Source of the DNA: Thalassolituus sp. UBA674
GTDB taxonomy: Bacteria > Pseudomonadota > Gammaproteobacteria > Pseudomonadales > Oceanobacteraceae
Reading direction: 5' to 3'
DNA: 59,536 nt
NCBI GenBank assembly: GCA_002298335.1
Contig: DBNK01000025.1
Span: 71,395-130,930 of the forward strand
The translations under genes were made by a program, and so were the position numbers. The first letter of the stretch is position 1, and the number at the start of each line of letters is the position of its first letter. The notes beneath the pieces were generated by a model, which was not told the DNA's origin, searched no databases, and saw only the letters and a list, made by a program, of their open reading frames with translations. Below, piece by piece: positions 24,825 through 33,492 of the stretch.

Positions 24825-26273
24825 ATGAAATACCCACTGAATACATTCCTCGCCATAGTCAGTATGGCAACACTGACCCACACTGCAATGGCTGGCCCGC
24901 TGATGAACTCGGATCTCGACCGGGATGGTTATGACAACTATCTCGATTTTGATACCGACGGTGATGGTCTGCCGGACGATTTTGAAAAAGACAATAATTT
25001 CAATTTCATCGGCTCGCGCGATGGAGGTCGTGACGCTGACTTCGACGGTTTCACTAATGCCGAAGAATACCGCGCCGTAACTGATATGTTCGATCCGGCG
25101 GATAATCCGGCGACCAAAACCGGACCCGCGCTGCAGAAACTGTTCCCGCAGATGGGCAATAACGCGGAATATCTGGGCTCATCACTGGCCATCAGCGGCG
25201 ATACCCTGGTCACCGGAGCGACCTTTGGCGAATTTGAAAATGGCGGTGGCGGTGCGGGTAATGTGCATATTTATACCCGCCAGCCAGACGGCCTGTGGCA
25301 GCAGTTCCAGATTTTATATCCGGAGCGGGATGCCAGCGGCAAAGACTTTGGTCAGGATGTTGATCTGGCCGGAGACACACTCCTGGTCGGCGCTAACCAC
25401 GAAGATATGGGCGCTGAAGCTTCCGGCGCAGCGTATGTTTATACACTTGTCGGTGGCGAATGGCAGGAACAGGCAAAACTCAGCCATGCCAACGCCGATG
25501 ATTACGACTATTTCGGTTATCAGGTTGCCATGGTCGGGGATCAGGCGCTGATCAGCTGTCCGTACTGCCTGGATGCCCGGGGTGCAGTGTATGTCTATGA
25601 CCGCGATGGCAGTAACTGGACTCTGTCGGATGTACTGACCAACTGCCCTGTGGGTGATATCTGCACCTTCGGGATCTCCGTCAGCGTCGATGGTGACCGG
25701 GCTGTCATTACGGCACCGTATTACAGCACCGCGTACCCACCGGGTAAGGCCTTCGTTTACGAGCGCAGTAACGGTGTCTGGCAGCAGACGGCTGAGCTGG
25801 TCTCCAATATGACATTGGAGCCGTCTTATTACGGTTCCCGCGCCGTGCTCAGCGGAGACACCATTATTGTTTCCGATTTCTGGGAAGAATGGACCGGAAG
25901 TGGTCATGGCAACGCCTACGAGTTTGTACTGGAAAACGGAACCTGGGTCGAAAAATCCATGTTTTATGCACCGGACTTCGGTGCAGACTGCGTCGGTCAG
26001 GGAATTGCTCTTGCCGGTGACAAAGCACTGATTACCGGTCGTCTTGAATCACCTTACAGAGGCGCAGTAATGGTGCTTGAGCGGGTCGATGGTGTATGGA
26101 CAGAAACCGACCGGGTATTTTCAGACTCAACCTCCTTTAACACTGACCTGTTCGGCTGGACAGCGGCACTGGATAAAACCGGAGAGCAAGGTATGGCCGG
26201 AGCCGTCTGGGACCGCGATACCACTGATTACGGCGGTGCCGTGTACGTCATGGATTTAAGCCAGCCCGAATAA
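24825..26273 (+). CDS. Secreted FG-GAP/integrin-alpha-like protein with DxDxDG repeats (paralogue 1 of 3)
   Basis: 482 aa with GGGAG before the ATG. A signal peptide (1 to about 23, ending AMA) is followed by thrombospondin-3-like calcium motifs (SDLDRDGYDNYLDFDTDGDG, residues about 28-47). Then comes the family motif ADFDGFTNAEEYRAVTDMFDPADNPATKTGPALQKLF. About six propeller-type repeats follow, each of the form F-G-x-S-V-x-GD-LVGAP (SSLAISGDTLVTGATFGE, QDVDLAGDTLLVGANHED, YQVAMVGDQALISCPYC, ISVSVDGDRAVITAPYYS). Cysteines are few. It is probably secreted and calcium-binding; the function is unknown. It is the most diverged of the three tandem genes. Confidence 0.82.
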   Translation: MKYPLNTFLAIVSMATLTHTAMAGPLMNSDLDRDGYDNYLDFDTDGDGLPDDFEKDNNFNFIGSRDGGRDADFDGFTNAEEYRAVTDMFDPADNPATKTGPALQKLFPQMGNNAEYLGSSLAISGDTLVTGATFGEFENGGGGAGNVHIYTRQPDGLWQQFQILYPERDASGKDFGQDVDLAGDTLLVGANHEDMGAEASGAAYVYTLVGGEWQEQAKLSHANADDYDYFGYQVAMVGDQALISCPYCLDARGAVYVYDRDGSNWTLSDVLTNCPVGDICTFGISVSVDGDRAVITAPYYSTAYPPGKAFVYERSNGVWQQTAELVSNMTLEPSYYGSRAVLSGDTIIVSDFWEEWTGSGHGNAYEFVLENGTWVEKSMFYAPDFGADCVGQGIALAGDKALITGRLESPYRGAVMVLERVDGVWTETDRVFSDSTSFNTDLFGWTAALDKTGEQGMAGAVWDRDTTDYGGAVYVMDLSQPE

Positions 26274-26285
26274 CCCAGCTTTTTT

Positions 26286-26304
26286 GCCCCGGCTTTTCCG
26301 GGGC
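26286..26304. other. Hairpin after the first FG-GAP gene
   Basis: GCCCCGG and CCGGGGC around CTTTT form a strong stem 13 bases after the stop. It lacks a downstream T-run, so it may protect the 3' end or only slow the polymerase. Confidence 0.45.
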
Positions 26305-26442
26305 AATTCCGTCATCTGAATACATCATAAAAACGTCTTAAGATTGTCCCGCAGAGTCATATTTATTTCTGTGTAACTTCCATAGACTGAACTCAGGTTC
26401 AGCAAGAGCCGCGATAATTATAAAAATCAAAAGGAGACAGGC

Positions 26443-27915
26443 ATGAAGCCCGTAACGGCAGGACTTATTATTTCACTGGTGCTCGGCACCACCCCCTATC
26501 TGGCCAGTGCGGCCCCGCAGGATTTTGATAATGATGGGGTTCCGAACAGCCTTGACCCGGATTTTGACGGCGATGGCATTCCCAATGTGTATGAACAGTA
26601 CAATGATGGTATCCGCTGGCGCTTCGCCGCTGACGGCGCCTGGGATAACGATGGCGATGGCTGGAGTAACGCCGAAGAATACCGTCGCGTCACCAACCTG
26701 AACGACCCCAACAGCAACCCGGATATGCTCACAGGACCAGCACTGCAGAAAGTGTTCGGATTTGATGCCGGTGTCCGTTCCTGGTTTGGTGTAACCGCGG
26801 ATGTAGAGGGTGACTGGGCCGTGATCGGGGCGAGCGCCGCCAAAGTCTACAGGGATCTCAACGGCAATCTGATTGAGCCCTATGCGGCAGGCGCAGTCTA
26901 CGTGTATCACCGTGAGAACGGTGACTGGGTTCTGCACGACAAACTGGTTCCGGAAATGACGGATGAGGTGACCGGTGAACCAGTATTGCCAACGGAATTT
27001 TCGGGCTTCGGCAGAAGCGTCGCACTGACCCTGATGGATGGCCATGACTACCCCACCATTGCGGTCAGCGCTGCCAATATCGACAGCGTGTTTATTTTCA
27101 AAGCACCTGCCGGCAACTGGCAGCAGACCGGGATGATTAAAGGCCCGGTCGATGATGACTTCGGCGTTTCGCTCGACCTGGATGGCACTACACTGGCCGT
27201 CGGAGCACCGAAAACGCCACACCCGGATTATATTTATTACGCTTTGTCCTACGGCTCAGTGTTTATTTATGACATCCACGGCCCGTCAGATGCTACTGCT
27301 CCGCAGATGATCACCGAACTCAGACACTGTGAAAACGGAATGTATTGTGAGTTTGGTACTGACCTGAAACTGGAAGGTGACACTCTGGCAGTGACGTCTC
27401 CCGTACAATATGACGGTCGCTCGGCTTCAGTGTTTACCCGTGTTGATGGTATCTGGGAGCTTCAGGCCGATCTTGTGTCGACCCTGAGTGATGGTGACGA
27501 ATGGACAGGGATCGCGCTGAGCGGCGATCGTATTTTGCTGACTGAGTTCGGTCTCAGCCTTTTCGAGATGGCAGGAGATATCGTTGAATTTACCCGCGAC
27601 GGTAACACCTGGACAGAAACTGACGTCATCTTCGCTGCAGACCTGGGTGCTTCAGCTCTGGGTGGGGCAATTGCCCTGAGTGGAGATATTGCCCTGACCA
27701 CGGATGATGACGGTAACGTCATCAGTCTCTACCGCACAGGTGGCACCTGGGTTGAGCTGGGCCGTGAGGTGATTGCCCCTGAGAGTGAAGACATCAAAGA
27801 TTTCCTCGCTGTTGATGCTGCCGCCGGCACTGTGCTGGTTGGTTCGCCGGAAGATTTTGATGGCGGTGAAAAGGCCGGTGCCGCGTATTTTGTGGATCTG
27901 AATTCCATTCAGTAA
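26443..27915 (+). CDS. Secreted FG-GAP/integrin-alpha-like protein with DxDxDG repeats (paralogue 2 of 3)
   Basis: 490 aa with a strong AAGGAG seven bases before the ATG. The signal peptide ends ASAA (about residue 24). Calcium motifs are DFDNDGVPNSLDPDFDGDGI and WDNDGDGWSNAEEYRRVTNL, then MLTGPALQKVFGFDAG, then propeller-like repeats (FGVTADVEGDWAVIGASA, FGVSLDLDGTTLAVGAP, FGTDLKLEGDTLAVTSP, TGIALSGDRILLTEFG, GGAIALSGDIALTTDD). The last 90 residues are almost the same as those of the next gene (NVISLYRTGGTWVELGRE, AGAAYFVDLN). Surface or secreted role; ligand unknown. Confidence 0.82.
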   Translation: MKPVTAGLIISLVLGTTPYLASAAPQDFDNDGVPNSLDPDFDGDGIPNVYEQYNDGIRWRFAADGAWDNDGDGWSNAEEYRRVTNLNDPNSNPDMLTGPALQKVFGFDAGVRSWFGVTADVEGDWAVIGASAAKVYRDLNGNLIEPYAAGAVYVYHRENGDWVLHDKLVPEMTDEVTGEPVLPTEFSGFGRSVALTLMDGHDYPTIAVSAANIDSVFIFKAPAGNWQQTGMIKGPVDDDFGVSLDLDGTTLAVGAPKTPHPDYIYYALSYGSVFIYDIHGPSDATAPQMITELRHCENGMYCEFGTDLKLEGDTLAVTSPVQYDGRSASVFTRVDGIWELQADLVSTLSDGDEWTGIALSGDRILLTEFGLSLFEMAGDIVEFTRDGNTWTETDVIFAADLGASALGGAIALSGDIALTTDDDGNVISLYRTGGTWVELGREVIAPESEDIKDFLAVDAAAGTVLVGSPEDFDGGEKAGAAYFVDLNSIQ

Positions 27916-27930
27916 TCTTTTGCAAAAAAT

Positions 27931-27951
27931 GAGAGAGGCTCAGCCTCTCTC
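27931..27951. other. Hairpin after the second FG-GAP gene
   Basis: GAGAGAGGC-TCA-GCCTCTCTC, a nine-pair stem 15 bases after the stop. It is followed by CTCTC rather than a clean T-run, so termination is uncertain. Confidence 0.5.
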
Positions 27952-28010
27952 TCCTCTCACGATTCATCCCTTTTTAATCCTTGTTTTTAATCTTTGTGAT
28001 GATGCTCTGA

Positions 28011-28033
28011 GTTGTCATTCTGGTAATGACAAC
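28011..28033. promoter_or_regulatory. Palindrome GTTGTCATT-5-AATGACAAC upstream of the third FG-GAP gene
   Basis: Perfect nine-base arms around CTGGT, the geometry of a dimer-binding operator. It lies about 150 bases before the start codon. No regulator is known. Confidence 0.5.
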
Positions 28034-28090
28034 ATTGGTGAACTCAACATTAAATGTGCATTTGCGTTGCGCTCATGATGAGCGTTTGAC

Positions 28091-28107
28091 CTGATATGTC
28101 ATATCAG
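28091..28107. promoter_or_regulatory. Palindrome CTGATATG-T-CATATCAG upstream of the third FG-GAP gene
   Basis: Perfect eight-base arms around a single T, about 75 bases before the ATG. A third, TCAGGTT-A-AACCTGA, lies at 28138-28152. Three palindromes in 150 bases suggest a regulated promoter. Confidence 0.5.
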
Positions 28108-28181
28108 ACAAAGCACGACTTGAGTAGACTGACAGGCTCAGGTTAAACCTGAACCCATAAAAATAACTCAGGGACGAATCC

Positions 28182-29702
28182 ATGAACCGAATATTCTCCG
28201 GTGTACTTTTCTCGTTGCTGCTTGGCAGCGCAATTCCTCTGGCTTTCGCAGGTCCTGCGGATCTTGATAACGATGGTGTGCTCAATTCCTACGATCCTGA
28301 TATGGATGGTGATGGCATTCCGAACGTCTATGAACAATACAATCCGGATCTTAAATACCGTTTAGGCAGCGATGGTGCCGGTGACCTGGATGGTGATGGC
28401 TGGACCAACGCGGAAGAATACCGCGCTGTCACTGACCTGTACGACCCGAACAGCAACCCGGATATGCTCACAGGTCCTGAACTGCAGAAAGTGTTTGGTT
28501 TTGATGCTCCGGCCAACTCTGAATTCGGGTACAGTGTTGATGTGAAGGGTGATTGGGCCGTTATCGGTGCGCCCTGGGGTTATACGACTGAAGATCCTCT
28601 GACGGGCAGACGCATCGAACCTGTACAGACCGGTGCCGTTTATCTCTACCAGAAGAAGCAGGGAGTATGGAAAAAGGTTCATAAGCTGCTTCCTTATTCT
28701 TGGGAGACTACGGAAAATGGTGATACAAAAAGAATTCCCATTCCTGAATGGTCGAAATTCGGAAGTGCAGTGTCCCTGGCGGTTGCTTCAGAAGGGTGGT
28801 ATGAATATCCCGTTGTCATCGGGGTTGGTGCGGCAGGAACAGATAAGGCCTATGCGTTCTCACCAGTTGATATGAATGGACCCTGGATAGATGCAGCCTT
28901 TGCTTTTGGTCAGCCTTTTTATCAGAACTCATTTGGTGGCTCTGAAAACAGCTTTGGCACCAGCGTCAGTATTTCTGACAGTTACCACTACCTTGAAGGT
29001 ACTCTGATTGTTGGTTGCCCGCATTGTGAGACAGAAGAAGGTCGGGTAGATATTATTAAATACACTGTTTATCCCGATGATCCGGAAGTTACGTCTTTTA
29101 CCGGTTGTGAAATGCCATTCTGCAATCTGGGTGAAAAAGTCATTCTCGAAGGTGATACGCTCGTTGCCAGTGCGCCATCGCTTATGCCGGGTTTTGAAAC
29201 CGTTGTCGTATTTTCCGAAACAGAGGGTGTCTGGTCACGGGATACTGAGCTGACCTCCACTCTCACCGACAATCAGGATTCCTTTGCAACCAGCGTAGCC
29301 TTCAGCGGCGATACCGTTCTGGTTTCGGACTACAGCTCAGCTGGATTGTTCGGACCGGTTGGCAATATCTATGAGTTCACCCGTACGGATGGTATCTGGA
29401 CGGAAACCGGGGCTATTTATGCCGATGACCTCGGCGCAGGCGGAATTGGTAATGCTCTGACCCTGAGCGGAGACATTGCTCTGACCAGTGATAATCTGGG
29501 TAACGTCATCAGTCTTTACCGCACAGGTGGTACCTGGGTTGAGCTGGGCCGTGAGACGATTGCCCCTGAGGACGAAGATATCAAAGACTTCTTCGCTGTT
29601 GATGCTGCCACCGGTAATATGCTGGTTGGTTCACCGGACGATTTTGATGGCGGCGAAGACGCCGGTGCTGCGTATTTTGTGGATCTGAATACACTGCCGT
29701 AA
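28182..29702 (+). CDS. Secreted FG-GAP/integrin-alpha-like protein with DxDxDG repeats (paralogue 3 of 3)
   Basis: 506 aa. The signal peptide ends PLAFAGP (about residue 24). Calcium motifs are DLDNDGVLNSYDPDMDGDGI and GDLDGDGWTNAEEYRAVTDL, then MLTGPELQKVFGFDAP. Propeller-type repeats follow (FGYSVDVKGDWAVIGAPWG, FGTSVSISDS, LGEKVILEGDTLVASAP, FATSVAFSGDTVLVSDY, GNALTLSGDIALTSDN). There are two cysteine pairs in the middle. The start and the last 90 residues are very close to the gene at 26443, while the centre has diverged. It is followed by a clear terminator. Probably secreted and calcium-binding. Confidence 0.82.
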   Translation: MNRIFSGVLFSLLLGSAIPLAFAGPADLDNDGVLNSYDPDMDGDGIPNVYEQYNPDLKYRLGSDGAGDLDGDGWTNAEEYRAVTDLYDPNSNPDMLTGPELQKVFGFDAPANSEFGYSVDVKGDWAVIGAPWGYTTEDPLTGRRIEPVQTGAVYLYQKKQGVWKKVHKLLPYSWETTENGDTKRIPIPEWSKFGSAVSLAVASEGWYEYPVVIGVGAAGTDKAYAFSPVDMNGPWIDAAFAFGQPFYQNSFGGSENSFGTSVSISDSYHYLEGTLIVGCPHCETEEGRVDIIKYTVYPDDPEVTSFTGCEMPFCNLGEKVILEGDTLVASAPSLMPGFETVVVFSETEGVWSRDTELTSTLTDNQDSFATSVAFSGDTVLVSDYSSAGLFGPVGNIYEFTRTDGIWTETGAIYADDLGAGGIGNALTLSGDIALTSDNLGNVISLYRTGGTWVELGRETIAPEDEDIKDFFAVDAATGNMLVGSPDDFDGGEDAGAAYFVDLNTLP

Positions 29703-29726
29703 CCGGGTTGTGAAGCGGATCAGAAG

Positions 29727-29751
29727 GGCGGGTATTTCCCGCCCTTTTTTA
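29727..29751 (+). terminator. Rho-independent terminator after the third FG-GAP gene
   Basis: GGGCGGG-TATTT-CCCGCCC followed by six T. It is the first strong terminator after the three tandem genes, which could mean partial readthrough through the cluster. Confidence 0.92.
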
Positions 29752-29878
29752 TTGGCAGCATCTCCTTTTTATACCGCGTAAGCGGACTTCCATCAGCCGT
29801 GTTCCGGCTTGCTATTTTCAGAACCGGGTTTTATGTTTTTCACCCTTCAATCCATCCGGTTACAGCGCAGGACATCCC

Positions 29879-30517
29879 ATGGAACACAGCTTCTGGCACG
29901 ATAAATGGCAAAAGAAAGAAATTGGTTTTCATCAGGCGAAACCACACGACATGCTGGTGGCACACCTTCAGGCCCTGAATCTGCAGCCGGGCAGTCGTTT
30001 ATTCCTGCCACTGTGCGGTAAAACGCTGGATATCGGCTGGCTGCTGTCGCAAGGCTATGCGGTAGCCGGTGCTGAACTCAGTGAAATTGCCGTGCAGGAG
30101 CTGTTCTCGGAGTTGGGGGTTGAGCCTGAGATCCGGAGTCTTGGCGATGTGAAACACTACCACGGGCTGAGTCTGGATATTTTTGTTGGAGATATCTTCC
30201 TGCTGACTGCCGTTGAATTGGGCAAGGTCGATGCTGTCTACGACCGGGCTGCGCTGGTGGCCCTGCCAGCGGACATGCGTAAAGAGTACACCACCCACAT
30301 CAGAGACCTCACAGAGGATGTCCCACAGCTGCTGATCACCTTTGAATACGACCAGTCGGTGATTCCTGGTCCGCCGTTTTCAGTACCGGCTGCAGAAGTG
30401 AAAACACACTATGGGGCCTCGCACACCACCACGGAGCTGCATCGCGAGAGTGTTGCAGGCGGTCTTAAGGGGCAGGCAGAAGCCGATGAAACTGCCTGGC
30501 TGATTGCGCCGCTGTGA
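29879..30517 (+). CDS. tpm: Thiopurine S-methyltransferase
   Basis: 212 aa. It starts MEHSFWHDKWQKKEIGFHQ, the family N-terminus (W-x-x-K-W...IGFHQ). The SAM-binding region LFLPLCGKTLDIGWLLSQGYAVAGAELS is complete, and VDAVYDRAALVALPADMRKEYTTHI is the conserved second half. Bacterial TPMTs methylate thiopurines and are linked to selenium and tellurium methylation. It is a monocistronic gene ending at a bidirectional terminator. Confidence 0.93.
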   Translation: MEHSFWHDKWQKKEIGFHQAKPHDMLVAHLQALNLQPGSRLFLPLCGKTLDIGWLLSQGYAVAGAELSEIAVQELFSELGVEPEIRSLGDVKHYHGLSLDIFVGDIFLLTAVELGKVDAVYDRAALVALPADMRKEYTTHIRDLTEDVPQLLITFEYDQSVIPGPPFSVPAAEVKTHYGASHTTTELHRESVAGGLKGQAEADETAWLIAPL

Positions 30518-30535
30518 TTCACGTTTTAACAGAAA

Positions 30536-30564
30536 TAAAAAAGGACGCATCAGCGTCCTTTTTT
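30536..30564. terminator. Bidirectional terminator between tpm and argH
   Basis: AAGGACGC-ATCA-GCGTCCTT with A-run before and T-run after; serves both converging genes. Confidence 0.93.
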
Positions 30565-30581
30565 ATTGGATTCACCAAGGC

Positions 30582-32006
30582 TCAGCGTGCCTTCAGCGCA
30601 TCCAGCGCCCGCACCGCCGCAGCCCGCACCTGATTCGGCGCTGTACCACCAATATGGTCACGGGCGGCGACGGAGCCTTCCAGCGTCAGCACATCAAACA
30701 CATCGGCGGTGATCTGATCAGAGAACTGCTGCAGTTCTTCCAGCGTCATCTCGCTCAGGTCGCGGTTTTCCGCCACGCCAAAGGCCACGGCTTTACCCAC
30801 CACTTCGTGCGAGTCACGGAATGGAATGCCTTTGCGCACCAGGTAGTCGGCCAGGTCAGTTGCGGTGGAGAAGCCACGCATCGCCGCTTCACGCATATCA
30901 TCACGACGTGGCATCAGGTGCGGCGCCATATCGGCGAAGGCACGCAGGGAGTCGCGCAGGGTATCCACGGTATCGAACAGCGGCTCTTTGTCTTCCTGAT
31001 TGTCTTTGTTATACGCCAGCGGCTGTGACTTCATCAGGGTCAGCAGTGAAATCATGTGGCCATACACACGGCCGGTTTTGCCACGCACCAGCTCAGGTAC
31101 GTCCGGGTTTTTCTTCTGCGGCATGATGCTGGAGCCAGTGCAGAAACGGTCTGGCAGATCGATAAAGCGGAACTGTGCGGAGGCCCACAGCACCAGCTCT
31201 TCGGAGAAGCGCGACATGTGCATCATGATCAAGGATGCAGCCGCAGTAAATTCGATGGCGAAGTCACGGTCGGAGACGGAATCCAGACTGTTCTCGGTCG
31301 GTGCTTCAAAGTCCAGCAGTTTCGCTGTGTACTGACGGTCAATCGGGTAGGTGGTACCGGCCAGTGCCGCAGCACCCAGAGGCATCTGATTCACACGCTT
31401 ACGGCAGTCCTGCAGACGGGCGTAGTCACGTTCCAGCATGGCGTTCCAGGCCAGCAGGTGATGACCAAAGGTCACTGGCTGCGCGGTCTGCAGGTGAGTG
31501 AAGCCCGGCATGATGGTGTCGGCTTCTTTCGCCGCCAGTGCAATCAGGCCCTGCTGCAGGCGGGTCAGTTCGCCGCTGATGACATCGATCTCGTCACGCA
31601 GGTAGAGGCGGATATCGGTCGCCACCTGATCGTTACGCGAACGGCCGGTGTGCAGCTTCTTACCGGTAATGCCGATCTTCTTGGTCAGTGCCGCCTCGAT
31701 GTTCATGTGCACATCTTCCAGCTCTATAGACCATTCGAAGTTACCGGCCTCGATGTCGGCCTGAATCTCGTTCAGACCCGTGATGATGCTGTCGCGCTCA
31801 TCTTCAGTGAGCACACCGACGCGGCACAGCATGGTGGCGTGGGCGATGGAACCCTGAATGTCCTGACGGTACATGCGCTGATCAAACTCCACAGACGCGG
31901 TGTAGCGCGCCACAAACGCGTCGGTCGGCTCAGAAAAGCGGCCGCCCCAGGCACTGTTGGTCTGTGTAGGCGTCTGTGATGTGGTCTCGTTGCTCTGATC
32001 CGTCAT
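30582..32006 (-). CDS. argH: Argininosuccinate lyase
   Basis: 474 aa from ATG 32006; a TTG two codons earlier is in frame. It cleaves argininosuccinate to arginine and fumarate, the last step of arginine synthesis. The family signature GSSIMPQKKNPD (about residues 285-296) carries the catalytic serine loop. AWGGRFSEPTD near the N-terminus and TGRSRNDQVATDIRLYLRD are both intact. A serine/threonine-rich stretch of about 18 residues precedes the conserved start. Confidence 0.96.
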   Translation of the reverse strand: MTDQSNETTSQTPTQTNSAWGGRFSEPTDAFVARYTASVEFDQRMYRQDIQGSIAHATMLCRVGVLTEDERDSIITGLNEIQADIEAGNFEWSIELEDVHMNIEAALTKKIGITGKKLHTGRSRNDQVATDIRLYLRDEIDVISGELTRLQQGLIALAAKEADTIMPGFTHLQTAQPVTFGHHLLAWNAMLERDYARLQDCRKRVNQMPLGAAALAGTTYPIDRQYTAKLLDFEAPTENSLDSVSDRDFAIEFTAAASLIMMHMSRFSEELVLWASAQFRFIDLPDRFCTGSSIMPQKKNPDVPELVRGKTGRVYGHMISLLTLMKSQPLAYNKDNQEDKEPLFDTVDTLRDSLRAFADMAPHLMPRRDDMREAAMRGFSTATDLADYLVRKGIPFRDSHEVVGKAVAFGVAENRDLSEMTLEELQQFSDQITADVFDVLTLEGSVAARDHIGGTAPNQVRAAAVRALDALKAR

Positions 32007-32041
32007 GGTCAAAATTCCGGCTGAAACTGAATGGGACGCGG

Positions 32042-32047
32042 ATTATA
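32042..32047 (-). promoter_or_regulatory. -10 element of the argH promoter
   Basis: A perfect TATAAT on the minus strand about 35 bases before the ATG, in the same GCTATAATCC context as glyQS. TGAATT lies 17 bases upstream as a poor -35. Confidence 0.5.
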
Positions 32048-32113
32048 GCGGTTCAGGAAGAGAAATTCAGGCCCGGCGCTCTCAGCCAGCAACCGGACCC
32101 TGCAGGTGCGTAT

Positions 32114-33394
32114 TTATAAGCGCAGAAATTCTTCGCAGGTAGCGAGCAGTCGTGCGACGGCGCCTTTGTTAGCTTCGACGGTGGCACGGGCCTGAGCACC
32201 CATGGCATCGCGCAGGCCGCTGTCCGCCAGATAGCGGCTGATCACGGCTTTGCTTTGCGATACGGCCGGAATGATATCCATACCGCCTTCTTCCTTGAGG
32301 GTATCCACAATGGCGGCGAAGTTGGTGTAGTGCGGGCCCGTCAGGGTGGCTTTGCCCAGTGCCGCCGGTTCAATCGGGTTATGACCGCCGTGCGGGATCA
32401 GGCTGCCGCCCATCACCACCAGGTCGGCCGCGGCAAGCAGCTGCAGCATCTCGCCCATGGTGTCGGCAACGTACACCTGAGTGTCGGATGTTGCCGGGCC
32501 TTTACTGCGGCGCTGTACTTTCAGCTGGCGCGAGTGAGCCGCGTTAACCACAGGGTCAAAACGCTCCGGATGACGCGGAATCAGCAGCAACACCAGATCG
32601 GGGAACTGCTGTTGCAGCGCCGGATACAGATCCAGCAGTTGCTCGTCTTCTTCCGGATGGCTGGAGGCCAGTGCCAGCACGCGGCGTTCATTGCCCCATT
32701 CGTTGCGCAGGGCCGTGCCTTTCTCATCGCAGTCGGCAGGTACGCTGACATCGAACTTCACACTGCCGGTGATTTCCAGGCGGCTTTCTTCCAGCCCCAG
32801 CGCGAGAAAACGTTCGCCGTCGTTGCGGTGCTGTGCGGCCACCCGGCTCAGGCGTTGCAGCATCGGCTGCGTCAGGGCGGCGAATTTTTCATAACCGGCG
32901 GCAGACTTCTCAGACAGACGGGCATTGGCCAACACCACAGGGACTTTCTGTTCTTCACAGCAGGCCAGCAGATTGGGCCAGAGTTCGGTTTCCATAATCA
33001 GCAGCAGACCAGGGCGGATGCTGCGGATAAAACGGTTCATAAACCAGGGCAGGTCATAGGGCAGGTACATATGGTAGACCTGTTGTCCAAACAGGCGGCG
33101 CACCTGCTCTGAGCCCGTCGGCGTAGTGGTGGTGATGATCAGTGGGATGTTCGGGTGCTTCTGCTGAAAGGCTTTCACCAGCGGCGCTGACGCCAGTGTT
33201 TCACCCACAGAAACCGCGTGCAGCCACAGGCCACCCGGCTGCGGACGGTGCGGAATCAGGCCGAAGCGTTCACCGATGCGCTGACGGTATCCCGGATTCT
33301 TACGACCGCGCCACCACAGACGCAGCACAATCACAGGCAGAAGCAGGGTAAACAGCAGGGTATAAAGAAAACGGGCCACGGCGCTCAGGGTCAC
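32114..33394 (-). CDS. waaA: 3-deoxy-D-manno-octulosonic acid (Kdo) transferase
   Basis: 426 aa from a GTG. The N-terminal membrane anchor (FLYTLLFTLLLPVIVLRLWWRG) is followed by the GT30 glycosyltransferase fold. NPGYRQRIGERFG, GLWLHAVSVGETLASAPL with the putative catalytic glutamate, MYLPYDLPWF, METELWPNLL and GGSLIPHGGHNPIEPAALG are all present. It adds Kdo to lipid IVA at the inner-membrane face. It is divergent from the heptose genes hldE-hldD-lpxL, with a symmetric promoter region between. Confidence 0.95.
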   Translation of the reverse strand: MTLSAVARFLYTLLFTLLLPVIVLRLWWRGRKNPGYRQRIGERFGLIPHRPQPGGLWLHAVSVGETLASAPLVKAFQQKHPNIPLIITTTTPTGSEQVRRLFGQQVYHMYLPYDLPWFMNRFIRSIRPGLLLIMETELWPNLLACCEEQKVPVVLANARLSEKSAAGYEKFAALTQPMLQRLSRVAAQHRNDGERFLALGLEESRLEITGSVKFDVSVPADCDEKGTALRNEWGNERRVLALASSHPEEDEQLLDLYPALQQQFPDLVLLLIPRHPERFDPVVNAAHSRQLKVQRRSKGPATSDTQVYVADTMGEMLQLLAAADLVVMGGSLIPHGGHNPIEPAALGKATLTGPHYTNFAAIVDTLKEEGGMDIIPAVSQSKAVISRYLADSGLRDAMGAQARATVEANKGAVARLLATCEEFLRL

Positions 33395-33410
33395 AGAATT
33401 CGGGGTCCGA

Positions 33411-33455
33411 ATGGTAGCACATCGTTCCCGTTGCAGGCGCCCTCTGTGCTACCAT
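33411..33455. promoter_or_regulatory. Symmetric divergent promoter region between waaA and hldE
   Basis: An 11-base perfect inverted repeat, ATGGTAGCACA (33411-33421) and TGTGCTACCAT (33445-33455), has 23 bases between its arms. Read outwards, each arm supplies TGCTACCAT, an extended -10 (TGn + TACCAT). The two promoters would therefore be identical and back-to-back. Predicted starts are near 33462 (plus, 31-base leader for hldE) and 33404 (minus, for waaA). Confidence 0.55.
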
Positions 33456-33492
33456 GCGCGCTTTCGAATTCACACACCACGCAGTCAGGTTT

